NCBI GenBank assembly: GCA_016713785.1
Contig: JADJOM010000003.1
Location: forward strand, 1,693,501-1,757,500
Reading direction: 5' to 3'
DNA: 64,000 bases
Origin: Gemmatimonadota bacterium
Lineage (GTDB): Bacteria > Gemmatimonadota > Gemmatimonadetes > Gemmatimonadales > GWC2-71-9
Shown here: piece after piece, positions 25,580 to 33,234 of the stretch
Layout of the letters: every line of letters begins with the position of its first letter
Numbering within the stretch: the stretch's first letter is position 1
Program-made: the position numbers and the translations under genes
The notes under the pieces: model-generated
Told to the model about the DNA's origin: nothing
Seen by the model: only the letters and a program-made list of their open reading frames with translations
Databases searched by the model: none

Positions 25580-28340
25580 AGGTCACTCCGACCGACCAGG
25601 AGGTGCCGATGGGCGCCCGGCGGGTCTGCACCCGGTTGCCGGAGCCCTCGAGGACCCAGCGGACCTGCTGGCCCGTCAGGTTGGTGCCGGAGACCGAGAT
25701 CTTCATCGGCCCGAACCCCTGCTGCACCTTGGCGTCCAGGCTGTACCGGGCGCGCTCCAGGACGTTGGCCGGCCGGACATCGGGCTGCGACGGCTGGGCC
25801 CCGCCGTACCGGGCAATCCGCGTATCGAAGAAGTTGTACAGCAGCGAGATCGACGTGCGGGACGCCTCGTTGGCCCACGACAGCGAGCCGTTGAGCAGCA
25901 GCGGCGACTGTCCCTGCAGCCCCAGGCCCTTGGAGCCGCCGAAGCGGATCGGGTCGAGCGTGACCTCCGACTGCAGCATCGTGGCGTTGACGCCCACCGC
26001 AAGCCCACCCAGGAATCCGGGGAGGAAGTCGAGCGCGCGACGGCCCTCGAGCTCCACCCCGTAGTTGCGGGCGGTGCCGCCGTTGGCCGTGAAGGAGGTG
26101 CACACGTTGGCCGACTCCTGGATGACCTCGACCAGCGGGTCATCGAACCTCTTGTAGAAGCCGCTGATCGCGAAGAGCTCCGCGGGCCGGGGATAGAACT
26201 CCCAGCGGGCGTCGAGATTGAGGATCCGGGCGGGCCGGAGCCCGGGATCACCCGTGATGTCGCACTCGGAGCCGATCGGCACGTAGCGGTCGTTGACCAG
26301 CTCCCGCGGGTCGGGGCGCACCACCGAGCGGAAGCCGGCCAGGCGGATGTTGATCCGGTCGCTGAGGGACCAGGTCAGGTTCGCCGACCAGAGGTAGTCC
26401 CAGGGGCGGAGCCAGGTCACCGAGTCGGGGGCCTGCCGGCCGCCCTCGAAGACGTTGAGCCGCCAGTGCTCCACCCGCAGCCCCCCCACCACCCGCACCG
26501 ACGGCAGCAGGGCCAGGTCGGCCATGCCGTAGAAGGCGGTGAGGTCGTCGTCCGAGGCGTAGGCCCCGCCGAAGTCGAGCGCCTGCCCCGTGAGGACGCT
26601 CCCCATGTTCTCCGGCGCGAAGAGCCGCTCCGGGGGGAGGCTCAGGATCGCCTCGTCGGTGGTCTGGGTGCGGATCTGCGTGTAGGACGACGTGAAGGTC
26701 CGGGGCTTGTCCCGCAGCAGGCCGCCGAACTTGAGGATCGCGTCCGATTCATGGCGCAGCGAGAAGGGCACCGTCAGGTCCGCCTGACCGGTGCGGATCT
26801 GGTCCTCGAGGTCGCGGGTCTGGAAGACGCTGAACTGGGACAGCGTCGGCAGCCCGGTATTCTTGATGTAGTTGGCCCGCCGCTGATCAGGCTCCCGCCG
26901 CCGCGCCAGGGCCAGGGTGCCCTTCCACTCCAGCCGGGAGCCGGCCAGGAACCCCAGCACGTGCTCGCCGGAGAGCTGCGACTGCATCAGCTCCCGCTCG
27001 ACATACTGCACGCCATAGGTGTCGAAGATCGTGCTGTTCTCGGTGTTGTAGCCGGAGCCGTTGCTGAGGATCTCCTCGGCGTTCCGGGTGTAGAGGTTCT
27101 TCCAGCCCAGCTTGCTGCTGCTCCCCAGCCGGATGGAGAGGTTGGCCAGGGCGCCGACCTCGACCTCCGCGGCGCTCTCGTCGAGCACCCGGCCGTTGCC
27201 GCCCTGGCCGTCCTTGTTGGGGATGTAGGCGAGCAGCTTGCCGGGCGTGTAGCTGCGCTTGTTGCCGTAGGTGAGCGCGGCCGAGAAGCCGATCGGGAGG
27301 GCCTCACCGAACTGGCCGCCGATGTTCAGCGACACGCCGAGGTTGGGCGCCGCGTCCACCCGCCGCCCCGTCCACACGTTGCGGTAGGACTCGAGCGCGC
27401 GCTCGTTGAGGCGGCCGGCGATCGCGTCCGCGTTGGGGCGCCGCCGGGCATCGCCGAACCCGAAGAAGTCGCTGGTGGTCCGCGGCGCCTGGGCCATCGG
27501 CTGGAACGTGGTCAGGCTGTTGAACCCCTGGGACACCCCGACCTGCATCACCCAGTTCTCGGGGAAGTCCTTGGTGCGGATCTCCACCGACCCGCCCGCG
27601 AAGTCGCCCGGCTTGTCGGGCGTGGCGGTCTTGGCGGTGACGATCGACTCCAGCAGGCTGGCGGGGAAGATGTCGAGTGGCGCCACCTTCTTGAGGGGCT
27701 CCGGGCTCGGCAGGTCGGCGCCGTTGAGCGTGGTGTTGCTGTAGCGTTCGTTGAGGCCGCGGACCAGCACGAACTTCTTGTCGAACACCGTCACCCCGGT
27801 GACCCGCCGGATGACGTCGCTGCCGTCGGAGTCGGGACTGCGACTGATCGCCTCGGCGCTGATCCCGTCGCTCACGCCGGGAGCGGCCTGCTGCGCCGCG
27901 AGCAGCCCCGCGTCGGTCTTGGGGGCGGAGGGCACCGCGCCCTCGACCGCGAGTTCCTCGAGCTCCACGGCCTTCACCGAGAGCGCGAAATCCACCGTGA
28001 TCGTCTGGCCGGCGATCACCTTCACGCTGTCCCGCCGCGTGGGGGAGTAGCCGATATAGGCCGCCAGCACGGACTGCAGGGTGGCCGGCACGGCCGCCGT
28101 CCGGTAGCGCCCGTCCAGGTCGGTCTCGACCACGCCCGGGATCCCCACCACCGAGACCCGCACCCCCTGGATGGGCCGGCCCGTCTCCCGGTCGATGATC
28201 CGTCCCGTGACACGACCGGTGGGCACCGGGGCCTGGGCGGCGGGCGCAGGGGTCGGCGCGGGCGCCGGCTCCTGGCCTTCCGCCGGCACGGCGGAGAAGA
28301 GCAGGAACAGCGCGGTGGTCGCGGGGAGGACAATCCGCAT
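25566..28340 (-). CDS. TonB-dependent receptor
   Basis: A 924-residue outer-membrane active transporter. A signal peptide ends near AEGQ (residue 23). A Pro/Ala linker is followed by a carboxypeptidase-regulatory-like domain (about 38-118; GRVTGRIIDRETGRPIQGV), the plug (about 150-265; VRGLNERYSNTTLNGADLPS and PGDFAGGSVEIRT), and the 22-strand barrel ending in the typical aromatic terminus VTYDVF. The substrate is unknown. The ATG at 28340 is chosen for the signal peptide. A candidate promoter and CGTCAC operator lie upstream. It is the first gene of the minus-strand surface cluster and overlaps the next gene. Confidence 0.93.
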   Translation of the reverse strand: MRIVLPATTALFLLFSAVPAEGQEPAPAPTPAPAAQAPVPTGRVTGRIIDRETGRPIQGVRVSVVGIPGVVETDLDGRYRTAAVPATLQSVLAAYIGYSPTRRDSVKVIAGQTITVDFALSVKAVELEELAVEGAVPSAPKTDAGLLAAQQAAPGVSDGISAEAISRSPDSDGSDVIRRVTGVTVFDKKFVLVRGLNERYSNTTLNGADLPSPEPLKKVAPLDIFPASLLESIVTAKTATPDKPGDFAGGSVEIRTKDFPENWVMQVGVSQGFNSLTTFQPMAQAPRTTSDFFGFGDARRRPNADAIAGRLNERALESYRNVWTGRRVDAAPNLGVSLNIGGQFGEALPIGFSAALTYGNKRSYTPGKLLAYIPNKDGQGGNGRVLDESAAEVEVGALANLSIRLGSSSKLGWKNLYTRNAEEILSNGSGYNTENSTIFDTYGVQYVERELMQSQLSGEHVLGFLAGSRLEWKGTLALARRREPDQRRANYIKNTGLPTLSQFSVFQTRDLEDQIRTGQADLTVPFSLRHESDAILKFGGLLRDKPRTFTSSYTQIRTQTTDEAILSLPPERLFAPENMGSVLTGQALDFGGAYASDDDLTAFYGMADLALLPSVRVVGGLRVEHWRLNVFEGGRQAPDSVTWLRPWDYLWSANLTWSLSDRINIRLAGFRSVVRPDPRELVNDRYVPIGSECDITGDPGLRPARILNLDARWEFYPRPAELFAISGFYKRFDDPLVEVIQESANVCTSFTANGGTARNYGVELEGRRALDFLPGFLGGLAVGVNATMLQSEVTLDPIRFGGSKGLGLQGQSPLLLNGSLSWANEASRTSISLLYNFFDTRIARYGGAQPSQPDVRPANVLERARYSLDAKVQQGFGPMKISVSGTNLTGQQVRWVLEGSGNRVQTRRAPIGTSWSVGVTYDVF

Positions 28341-28423
28341 GGGGATTCGCTCGGGGCAGCGTGACGGGTGCGCCAGCATGATGCCGGAACCGGCGCGTGA
28401 CGCCGGCCGGCGGAAGGCGAGGT

Positions 28424-28451
28424 AGTATCGCGCCCCCATGCGGGACTTCCA
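28424..28451 (-). promoter_or_regulatory. Candidate promoter of the TonB receptor operon
   Basis: On the minus strand TGGAAG (28446-28451), a 16-bp spacer and GATACT (28424-28429); the leader would be about 76 bases. The CGTCAC repeats at 28460-28477 lie just upstream of the -35. Confidence 0.4.
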
Positions 28452-28459
28452 GCCCGATG

Positions 28460-28477
28460 CCGTCACGAGCTGGTCAC
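28460..28477. promoter_or_regulatory. 11-bp-periodic CGTCAC operator, site B
   Basis: CCGTCAC-GAGC-TGGTCAC on the plus strand: two heptamers 11 bases apart, about 43-60 bases upstream of the predicted receptor transcript start. That is the usual place for an OmpR-type activator. Confidence 0.5.
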
Positions 28478-28511
28478 GAGGAAGCGATGAGGTTCGTGAC
28501 CCGCCGCCGCG

Positions 28512-29531
28512 TCACTCATGCTGGGCCAGGAGCGTGTCGGGCGGCGCATCCACCCGCCTCGCGTCGACGGGAACCCGTCCGGCGAGGAACCCGCGGACCG
28601 CCTCCTCGACCACCGCCGGCGAGCGCACCCACGGGAACAGCGCGCTGCCCGGCACCACCAGCAGGTGGCTCCCCGGCAGGCGCCCCGCCCAGCCGCGGGC
28701 GCCCCAGGCGAGGATCGGGGAGCCATCGCCGAGCAGCACCAGCGCCTCGCCCCCGAGGCGGGGGATCGAGTCCCACCAGTTCCAGGTGCCGATCGCCTGG
28801 TAGAACCGGCGCTGCTCGCCTTCGCGCGCGAGCAGCCGTGCGGGATCGCCGGCGCAGACCGCCGGGGCGAGCGCACGGACCACGGCAGGGTCGGTCTCCT
28901 CACTGGGTGACAGCGCGAAGCCCCAGTAGGCCCGGCAGTATCCCGCGGGGTCGGTGGTGTCGGCGCGGGCCGCGCGGGCCAGGCCGTGCCGCCGCTGGGC
29001 GGCGGTGTCGTGGGGCTGCCGGATCAGCTCGAAGACGAAGTTGGCCCGCTGGGGAAAGGGGGCCAGGAGGACACTGCGCGTCAGGTGCCCGGGAAAGCGC
29101 AACGCATGCTTGAGCAGCACCGCCGTGCCCCAGTGATGGCCCACCGCCGCGAAGCGTTCCAGCTGGAAGTGCTGACGCACCGCCTCGAGGTCGGTGGCGT
29201 CGGTCTCCAGCCGGAGCGCATCGGCGGAGCGCACCGCCGGCGACTCCCCCCGCCCGCGCAGGTCGAGGAACAGCAGCGCGTGCCGGTCGCCGAGCCGGCC
29301 GAAGGCCTGCTGCAGGTAGCCGACGCCAAGCATCGGGCCCCCCGCCAGGAAGAGCACCGTGTCGGGCCCCGCACCGACCATCCGGTAGTGCAGGGAATCC
29401 CCGCCAGGCACCGCGATCATCCCCTCCGCCGCCAGCGGCGGGGCCGGGGCGCGACAGGCAAGCAGGGCGAGGGCCAGGAAAGTGAGCAGGGCGCGGAGGC
29501 GTCCGCGGTCCGGCGGCAGGCGGCGTGACAT
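28512..29531 (-). CDS. Alpha/beta-hydrolase-fold lipoprotein lacking catalytic Ser and His
   Basis: A 339-residue protein with a lipoprotein-like signal (LALALLAC). The fold is clearly the proline-iminopeptidase/epoxide-hydrolase type: an oxyanion segment LAGGPMLG near 63-70, FLDLRGRGESP near 87-97, and LLGDGSPILAWG near 270. The nucleophile elbow reads GHHWG where GHSWG is expected, so the Ser is His, and the usual GHFPW histidine region reads SALFPW, so His is Leu. Only the acidic residue remains. It is therefore probably a non-catalytic binding or sensing protein. TACCCT lies six bases before the ATG and operator site C just upstream. Confidence 0.82.
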   Translation of the reverse strand: MSRRLPPDRGRLRALLTFLALALLACRAPAPPLAAEGMIAVPGGDSLHYRMVGAGPDTVLFLAGGPMLGVGYLQQAFGRLGDRHALLFLDLRGRGESPAVRSADALRLETDATDLEAVRQHFQLERFAAVGHHWGTAVLLKHALRFPGHLTRSVLLAPFPQRANFVFELIRQPHDTAAQRRHGLARAARADTTDPAGYCRAYWGFALSPSEETDPAVVRALAPAVCAGDPARLLAREGEQRRFYQAIGTWNWWDSIPRLGGEALVLLGDGSPILAWGARGWAGRLPGSHLLVVPGSALFPWVRSPAVVEEAVRGFLAGRVPVDARRVDAPPDTLLAQHE

Positions 29532-29537
29532 GCGAGA

Positions 29538-29543
29538 AGGGTA
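29538..29543 (-). promoter_or_regulatory. -10 element of the 28512 gene (leaderless type)
   Basis: TACCCT on the minus strand, six bases from the ATG at 29531. The expected -35 position is occupied by the CGTCAC repeats of site C. Confidence 0.45.
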
Positions 29544-29550
29544 CGCGCCG

Positions 29551-29568
29551 CCGTCACGTGCCCGTCAC
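29551..29568. promoter_or_regulatory. 11-bp-periodic CGTCAC operator, site C
   Basis: CCGTCAC-GTGC-CCGTCAC: two identical heptamers 11 bases apart, the cleanest copy. It overlaps the -35 position of the 28512 gene, as PhoB boxes do at activated promoters. Confidence 0.6.
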
Positions 29569-29596
29569 GCCGGGAGACAGGATGCGGTAACGGCCG

Positions 29597-29917
29597 CTAG
29601 TAGCGGTAGCGGAACCCGGCCAGGGCCCGCGGCCCGGTCGGCCACCAGAGGATGCCGGCACGCAGGTCGAGCGCCGAGGCCAGGGGAATCGTCACCAGGC
29701 GGCCGGCACGATCCGGAATCCGGAGCGGCATGGCGGCACGGGGATCGACCACGAGGGCCGCGGCGGGGGGGCGGGCGGTGCCCTGCCCCGCCAGCATGGC
29801 CCGCAGCCGGATCGCGGCCACTCCGCGCTGGAGGGTGCTGCGCGCGACGGAGTGCTGCGCGGCGGCCGGGATGGCCAGGAGCAGCAGGAGCAGGGAGAGG
29901 AGGAAAGGACGCACCAT
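29597..29917 (-). CDS. Small secreted protein, unknown function
   Basis: A 106-residue protein with a strong signal peptide (FLLSLLLLLLAIPAAAQ, cleavage after about residue 22). The remaining 85 residues are basic and end in AGFRYRY. I do not recognise the family. The ATG at 29917 is chosen because it starts the signal peptide directly; a GTG at 29944 would lie inside the operator repeats. It sits alone between the hydrolase-fold gene and the kinase/EAL-HDOD pair. Confidence 0.55.
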   Translation of the reverse strand: MVRPFLLSLLLLLLAIPAAAQHSVARSTLQRGVAAIRLRAMLAGQGTARPPAAALVVDPRAAMPLRIPDRAGRLVTIPLASALDLRAGILWWPTGPRALAGFRYRY

Positions 29918-29938
29918 GCGAGCAGCATGGGCCCGGCG

Positions 29939-29978
29939 CATCACGTCCCGATGACGGCCGCGTCAGGGGCCGATGACG
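29939..29978. promoter_or_regulatory. 11-bp-periodic operator, site D (four units)
   Basis: CATCACG-TCCC-GATGACG-GCCG-CGTCAGG-GGCC-GATGACG: four heptamers at an exact 11-base period, 22-61 bases upstream of the ATG at 29917. Two units are identical (GATGACG, 22 bases apart). A possible -10, CATGCT, lies at 29924-29929 on the minus strand. Confidence 0.5.
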
Positions 29979-29990
29979 CCACCGGCCCGG

Positions 29991-31205
29991 TCAGCCGCCG
30001 GAGAGAATGCGATAGACCCACTCGACCGCGCGCCGGTAGGCCTCGGGCACGCGGGACTCCGGGAAGGCGATCTTCCGCGCGAGGAGCTCGACCCGCTCCC
30101 AGTCGGCACGGTCATACGCCACCGCCAGGCCGAGGGTGTCCGCCAGGTGATTGTCCCCGCCCAGGAGGGCGTGGCGGATGTCGTCGCTCACGGCCATCTG
30201 TTCCAGCACCTGCTCCAGCGGCCGGTCGAGCAGCGCGTCGAGGGTGGAGAGGAGTCCGGTCAGGAACAGGTCGGCCACGGTCTCGGGCAGCGCCCCCTCG
30301 GCGCCGAGCTCCTCGCAGAACTGGGCCCGGACCAGGCTGGTCACCACCAGCTCCACCGGCTTGTCCTCGCCGATGAGGGTGAGCGCCACCAGCGAGGCCC
30401 ACTTCCGGGTGGGCCGCTCCCCCAGGACCCGCAGCGCCTGGCTGATGGTGCTCACCTCGTGCCGCCAGCCGAAGCCGGCGGAGTGGAGGTAGCGCAGCAG
30501 CTTCACCGAGAGCGCCACCTCCCGCTTGATGAGCGCCTCGAGTGCGTCGAAGTCAAGCTCGGGGCGGTTCACCTCCTGGATCAGGCGGACCAGGTTGGCC
30601 TTGACCGGGGTGACGTCCTTCCCGGTGACCATCTCCGGCTTGCAGAAGAAGTAGCCCTGGAACAGCTCGTAGCCGGCCTGCAGCCCCTCGTGGAACTCCT
30701 CGTAGGTCTCCACCTTCTCGGCCAGCATCTGGATGCCGCGCGGCGCGAAGCGGCGCACCAGCTCCGCCCGCTCGGCCCCCCGGGTGATCAGGAAGTCGAT
30801 CTTGATGACGCTGGCGTAGGGCAGCAGCGCCTCGTACTCGGGGCGGAAGACGAAGTCGTCCAGCGCCAGCCGGTACCCCGCCCGGCGCGCGGCCCCGCAG
30901 GCCGCGGCCACCTCCGCGTCGGGCTCGATCGTCTCCAGCACCTCGATCACCGCCTTGGCCGGCGGCAGCACCGCCCAGTGTTCCTTCACCAGCACGTCGC
31001 GGGAGGCGTTGAAGAAGGCGGGCTTGTCGCCCACCAGCGCATCGAGCCCGAACCCCAGCAAGGTCGTGTCCATCATCTGGAGCGACGCCTTGTTGGGGTC
31101 GTGCTTGCCGAAGACGTTCTGCAGGCTCGAGCGGAACAGCAGCTCGTAGCCCACCACGTTCCGCCGCCGATCGAAGATTGGCTGCCGGGCGACGAAGATG
31201 TCCAC
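29991..31205 (-). CDS. EAL-HDOD signalling protein, copy 2
   Basis: A 404-residue protein with an EAL-type domain (about 1-195) and an HDOD domain (about 200-390). EAL is changed to YELLF, DDFGxG to DDFVFR and EGVET to EKVET, so more catalytic positions are lost than in the paralogue at 11859; it is probably a sensor or adaptor rather than a phosphodiesterase. The GTG at 31205 begins MDIFVARQPIFDR, the family-typical N-terminus. The kinase gene ends six bases upstream, so the two are an operon, and the HDOD protein is a possible kinase substrate or partner. Confidence 0.9.
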   Translation of the reverse strand: MDIFVARQPIFDRRRNVVGYELLFRSSLQNVFGKHDPNKASLQMMDTTLLGFGLDALVGDKPAFFNASRDVLVKEHWAVLPPAKAVIEVLETIEPDAEVAAACGAARRAGYRLALDDFVFRPEYEALLPYASVIKIDFLITRGAERAELVRRFAPRGIQMLAEKVETYEEFHEGLQAGYELFQGYFFCKPEMVTGKDVTPVKANLVRLIQEVNRPELDFDALEALIKREVALSVKLLRYLHSAGFGWRHEVSTISQALRVLGERPTRKWASLVALTLIGEDKPVELVVTSLVRAQFCEELGAEGALPETVADLFLTGLLSTLDALLDRPLEQVLEQMAVSDDIRHALLGGDNHLADTLGLAVAYDRADWERVELLARKIAFPESRVPEAYRRAVEWVYRILSGG

Positions 31206-31211
31206 GGGCGG

Positions 31212-32054
31212 TCAGATATGGGCGAGGGAAGGCAGCGCCGCGGCCATCTCGGCGGCGCCGGCCCAGCGGTCGGCCCGGTCCTTGGCCAGCGCGCGCTCCA
31301 CGACGGCGGCGAGGGACTCGGGGGTGTCCGGCCGCAACGGACGGATGTCGGGGACCGGCGCGGTCTGGTGCCTGGTGAGCACCAGGTCCTCGAAGGGATC
31401 GTCGTAGGGCGGGTGGCCCGCCAGGCACTCGAAGAGCACGCAGGCCAGGGAATAGAGGTCCGACCGCGGGTCGATGCCGTCGAAGCCGGTGATCTGCTCG
31501 GGGCTCATGTAGGTGGAGGTCCCCACGGCAAAGCCGCTGCGGGTCAGCCGGTCGGAGCCCGCCGCGGCCACCGCCTTGGCGATCCCGAAGTCCACCAGCA
31601 CCGCGCCTTCCGGGGAGACCACGATGTTCTCCGGCTTGACGTCGCGGTGGACAATGCCCCTGGCGTGGGCAGCGCCCAGGGCGCCGCAGAGGTCGTGGGC
31701 CAGCCGGACCGTGTCCGCGACCGGCACCCGGCGCACCCGTTCCAGGTGCTGGCGCAGCGAGGGTCCCGGCACGTACTCCATGACGTACCACAGCAGCCAG
31801 TCCCCCTCGCCGTAGTCGAGCAGCCGGGCGATCCGGGGGTGACTGAGCTGGGAGGCAAGCTCGATCTCGCGCAGGAAGCGGTCGGCGGTGATGCTGGCGG
31901 CGAGCTGCGGGTGCAGCACCTTGAGCGCCACCGGGGCGCCCCCCGGCGTGTGCGCCAGGAAGACCCGGGCCGCGCCGCCCCGGCCGACCTCGCGCTCGAT
32001 ACTGTAGCGCCCGGTCAGGGCCTGCCGCACCAGCGGGAGTAGATCGCGGGCCAT
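31212..32054 (-). CDS. Soluble serine/threonine protein kinase
   Basis: A 280-residue Hanks-type kinase consisting of the catalytic domain only. Visible are the Gly-rich loop GRGGAARV, the ATP-anchoring Lys in VALKVLHP, the catalytic loop HRDVKPEN, DFG in VDFGIAK, the activation segment GTSTYMSPEQ and DPRSDLYSLACVLFE. All key residues are present, so it should be active. There is no transmembrane or sensor domain, unlike most PknB-type kinases, so it probably acts in the cytosol. The ATG at 32054 has a GGAG-like site. It is divergent from the DUF4097 gene and directly followed by the EAL-HDOD gene. Confidence 0.93.
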   Translation of the reverse strand: MARDLLPLVRQALTGRYSIEREVGRGGAARVFLAHTPGGAPVALKVLHPQLAASITADRFLREIELASQLSHPRIARLLDYGEGDWLLWYVMEYVPGPSLRQHLERVRRVPVADTVRLAHDLCGALGAAHARGIVHRDVKPENIVVSPEGAVLVDFGIAKAVAAAGSDRLTRSGFAVGTSTYMSPEQITGFDGIDPRSDLYSLACVLFECLAGHPPYDDPFEDLVLTRHQTAPVPDIRPLRPDTPESLAAVVERALAKDRADRWAGAAEMAAALPSLAHI

Positions 32055-32184
32055 GCCTGCTCCGCGGTGAATCCTGAGGGGGAATGGGTAAGTAGGGGGA
32101 GGTGACACGGGGCCGCAAGGGGCCCTTCCAACCCCTGACCTCCCGACGCGGTCCAACCCGCATACCCCGACCCGGAGTCTCCGC

Positions 32185-33228
32185 ATGCGTGCCGCCTTTC
32201 CCGCCCTGTTGCTCCTGGCCCTGCCCCTCGCCGGCCAGGGGGCCAGGAGCTATGCCCTGTCCGGCGAGTCGGTGGCCGTCTACAACATCGCCGGCGTGGT
32301 CCGCGTGGAAGGGGGCCGTGGCGGGGCGGTCACGGTGGCGGTGACCCCCACCGGCGCCGATGCCGGCCGGCTCTCGGTCGAGACCGGCGACCTCCGCGGC
32401 CGCACCACCCTGCGGGTCGTCTACCCCGGGGACCGGATCGTGTACCCGGCGCTCGGTCACGGCTCCAACTCCAACTTCACCATCCGCCCCGACGGCACCT
32501 GGGGCGACGGCGACCACCGCTGGGGCCGCGGCGAAGGCCGCAAGGTCACCATCCGGGGGTCCGGCGACGGCCTCGAGGCGGCGGCCGACCTCACCGTGAG
32601 CGTGCCGGAGGGGCGCCGGGTGGCGATCTACCTCGGCGTGGGGCGCATCGAGGCCACCAACGTCAACGGTACCCTGCACCTCGACGCCATGAGCGGCGAC
32701 GTCATCGCCCGTGGCACCCGGGGCAGCCTGAGCATCGACACCGGCTCGGGCGACGTGACGGTGACCGGCGCCAGCGGCTCGCTGTCCCTCGACACCGGCT
32801 CGGGCGACGTCGAGGTCTCGGACATGAGGGAAGGGGACCTCACGGTCGACACGGGGAGCGGGGAGGTACGGGCCCGCGACATCGCCGCGCGCACCCTCGC
32901 CATCGACACCGGGTCGGGCGACATCCGCGTGGAAGGGACCCAGGTCCCCGACGCCACCCTCGAGGCGGGCAGCGGCTCGATCTGGATCTCGCTCACCGGG
33001 ACGCTGGCGCGCCTGCATGTGGAGACCGGGTCGGGCGACGTCACCGTGCGGCTGCCCGAGTCGGTGAACGCCACCGTGGACCTCGAAACCGGCAGCGGCG
33101 ACCTGGACCTGGCCCTCCCGCTCCAGCTGGTCCGCAAGTCGGAGGGAGAGATCCGCGGCACGCTCGGCGATGGTCGCGGCCGGATCGAGATCGAGACCGG
33201 TTCGGGCGACATCAGCCTCACCCGCTAG
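32185..33228 (+). CDS. Secreted DUF4097-like putative adhesin
   Basis: A 347-residue protein with a signal peptide (cleavage after LPLAGQG, residue about 19). From about residue 130 it is built of short beta-strand repeats with the motif DTGSGDV or ETGSGDI, at least eight copies roughly 20 residues apart, expected to form a beta-solenoid as in DUF4097/DUF4098 proteins. Function in this family is largely unknown. The repeats are also visible in DNA as GACACCGGCTCGGGCGAC-like units. A GGAG ribosome site precedes the ATG at 32185. It converges on the 33235 gene with six bases between the stops. Confidence 0.83.
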   Translation: MRAAFPALLLLALPLAGQGARSYALSGESVAVYNIAGVVRVEGGRGGAVTVAVTPTGADAGRLSVETGDLRGRTTLRVVYPGDRIVYPALGHGSNSNFTIRPDGTWGDGDHRWGRGEGRKVTIRGSGDGLEAAADLTVSVPEGRRVAIYLGVGRIEATNVNGTLHLDAMSGDVIARGTRGSLSIDTGSGDVTVTGASGSLSLDTGSGDVEVSDMREGDLTVDTGSGEVRARDIAARTLAIDTGSGDIRVEGTQVPDATLEAGSGSIWISLTGTLARLHVETGSGDVTVRLPESVNATVDLETGSGDLDLALPLQLVRKSEGEIRGTLGDGRGRIEIETGSGDISLTR

Positions 33229-33234
33229 CCCGGC

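Noticed and set aside
28438..28803. Plus-strand open frame preceded by a TAGTAT element nine bases before its ATG
   Set aside because: It lies mostly antisense to the hydrolase-fold gene, has shadow-type composition, and the TAGTAT is better explained as the minus-strand GATACT of the receptor promoter.
32697..33222. Regular short repeats in the 32185 gene as a CRISPR-like array
   Set aside because: They are coding repeats (DTGSGDV) of a beta-solenoid protein with variable spacing, not identical repeats with unique spacers.
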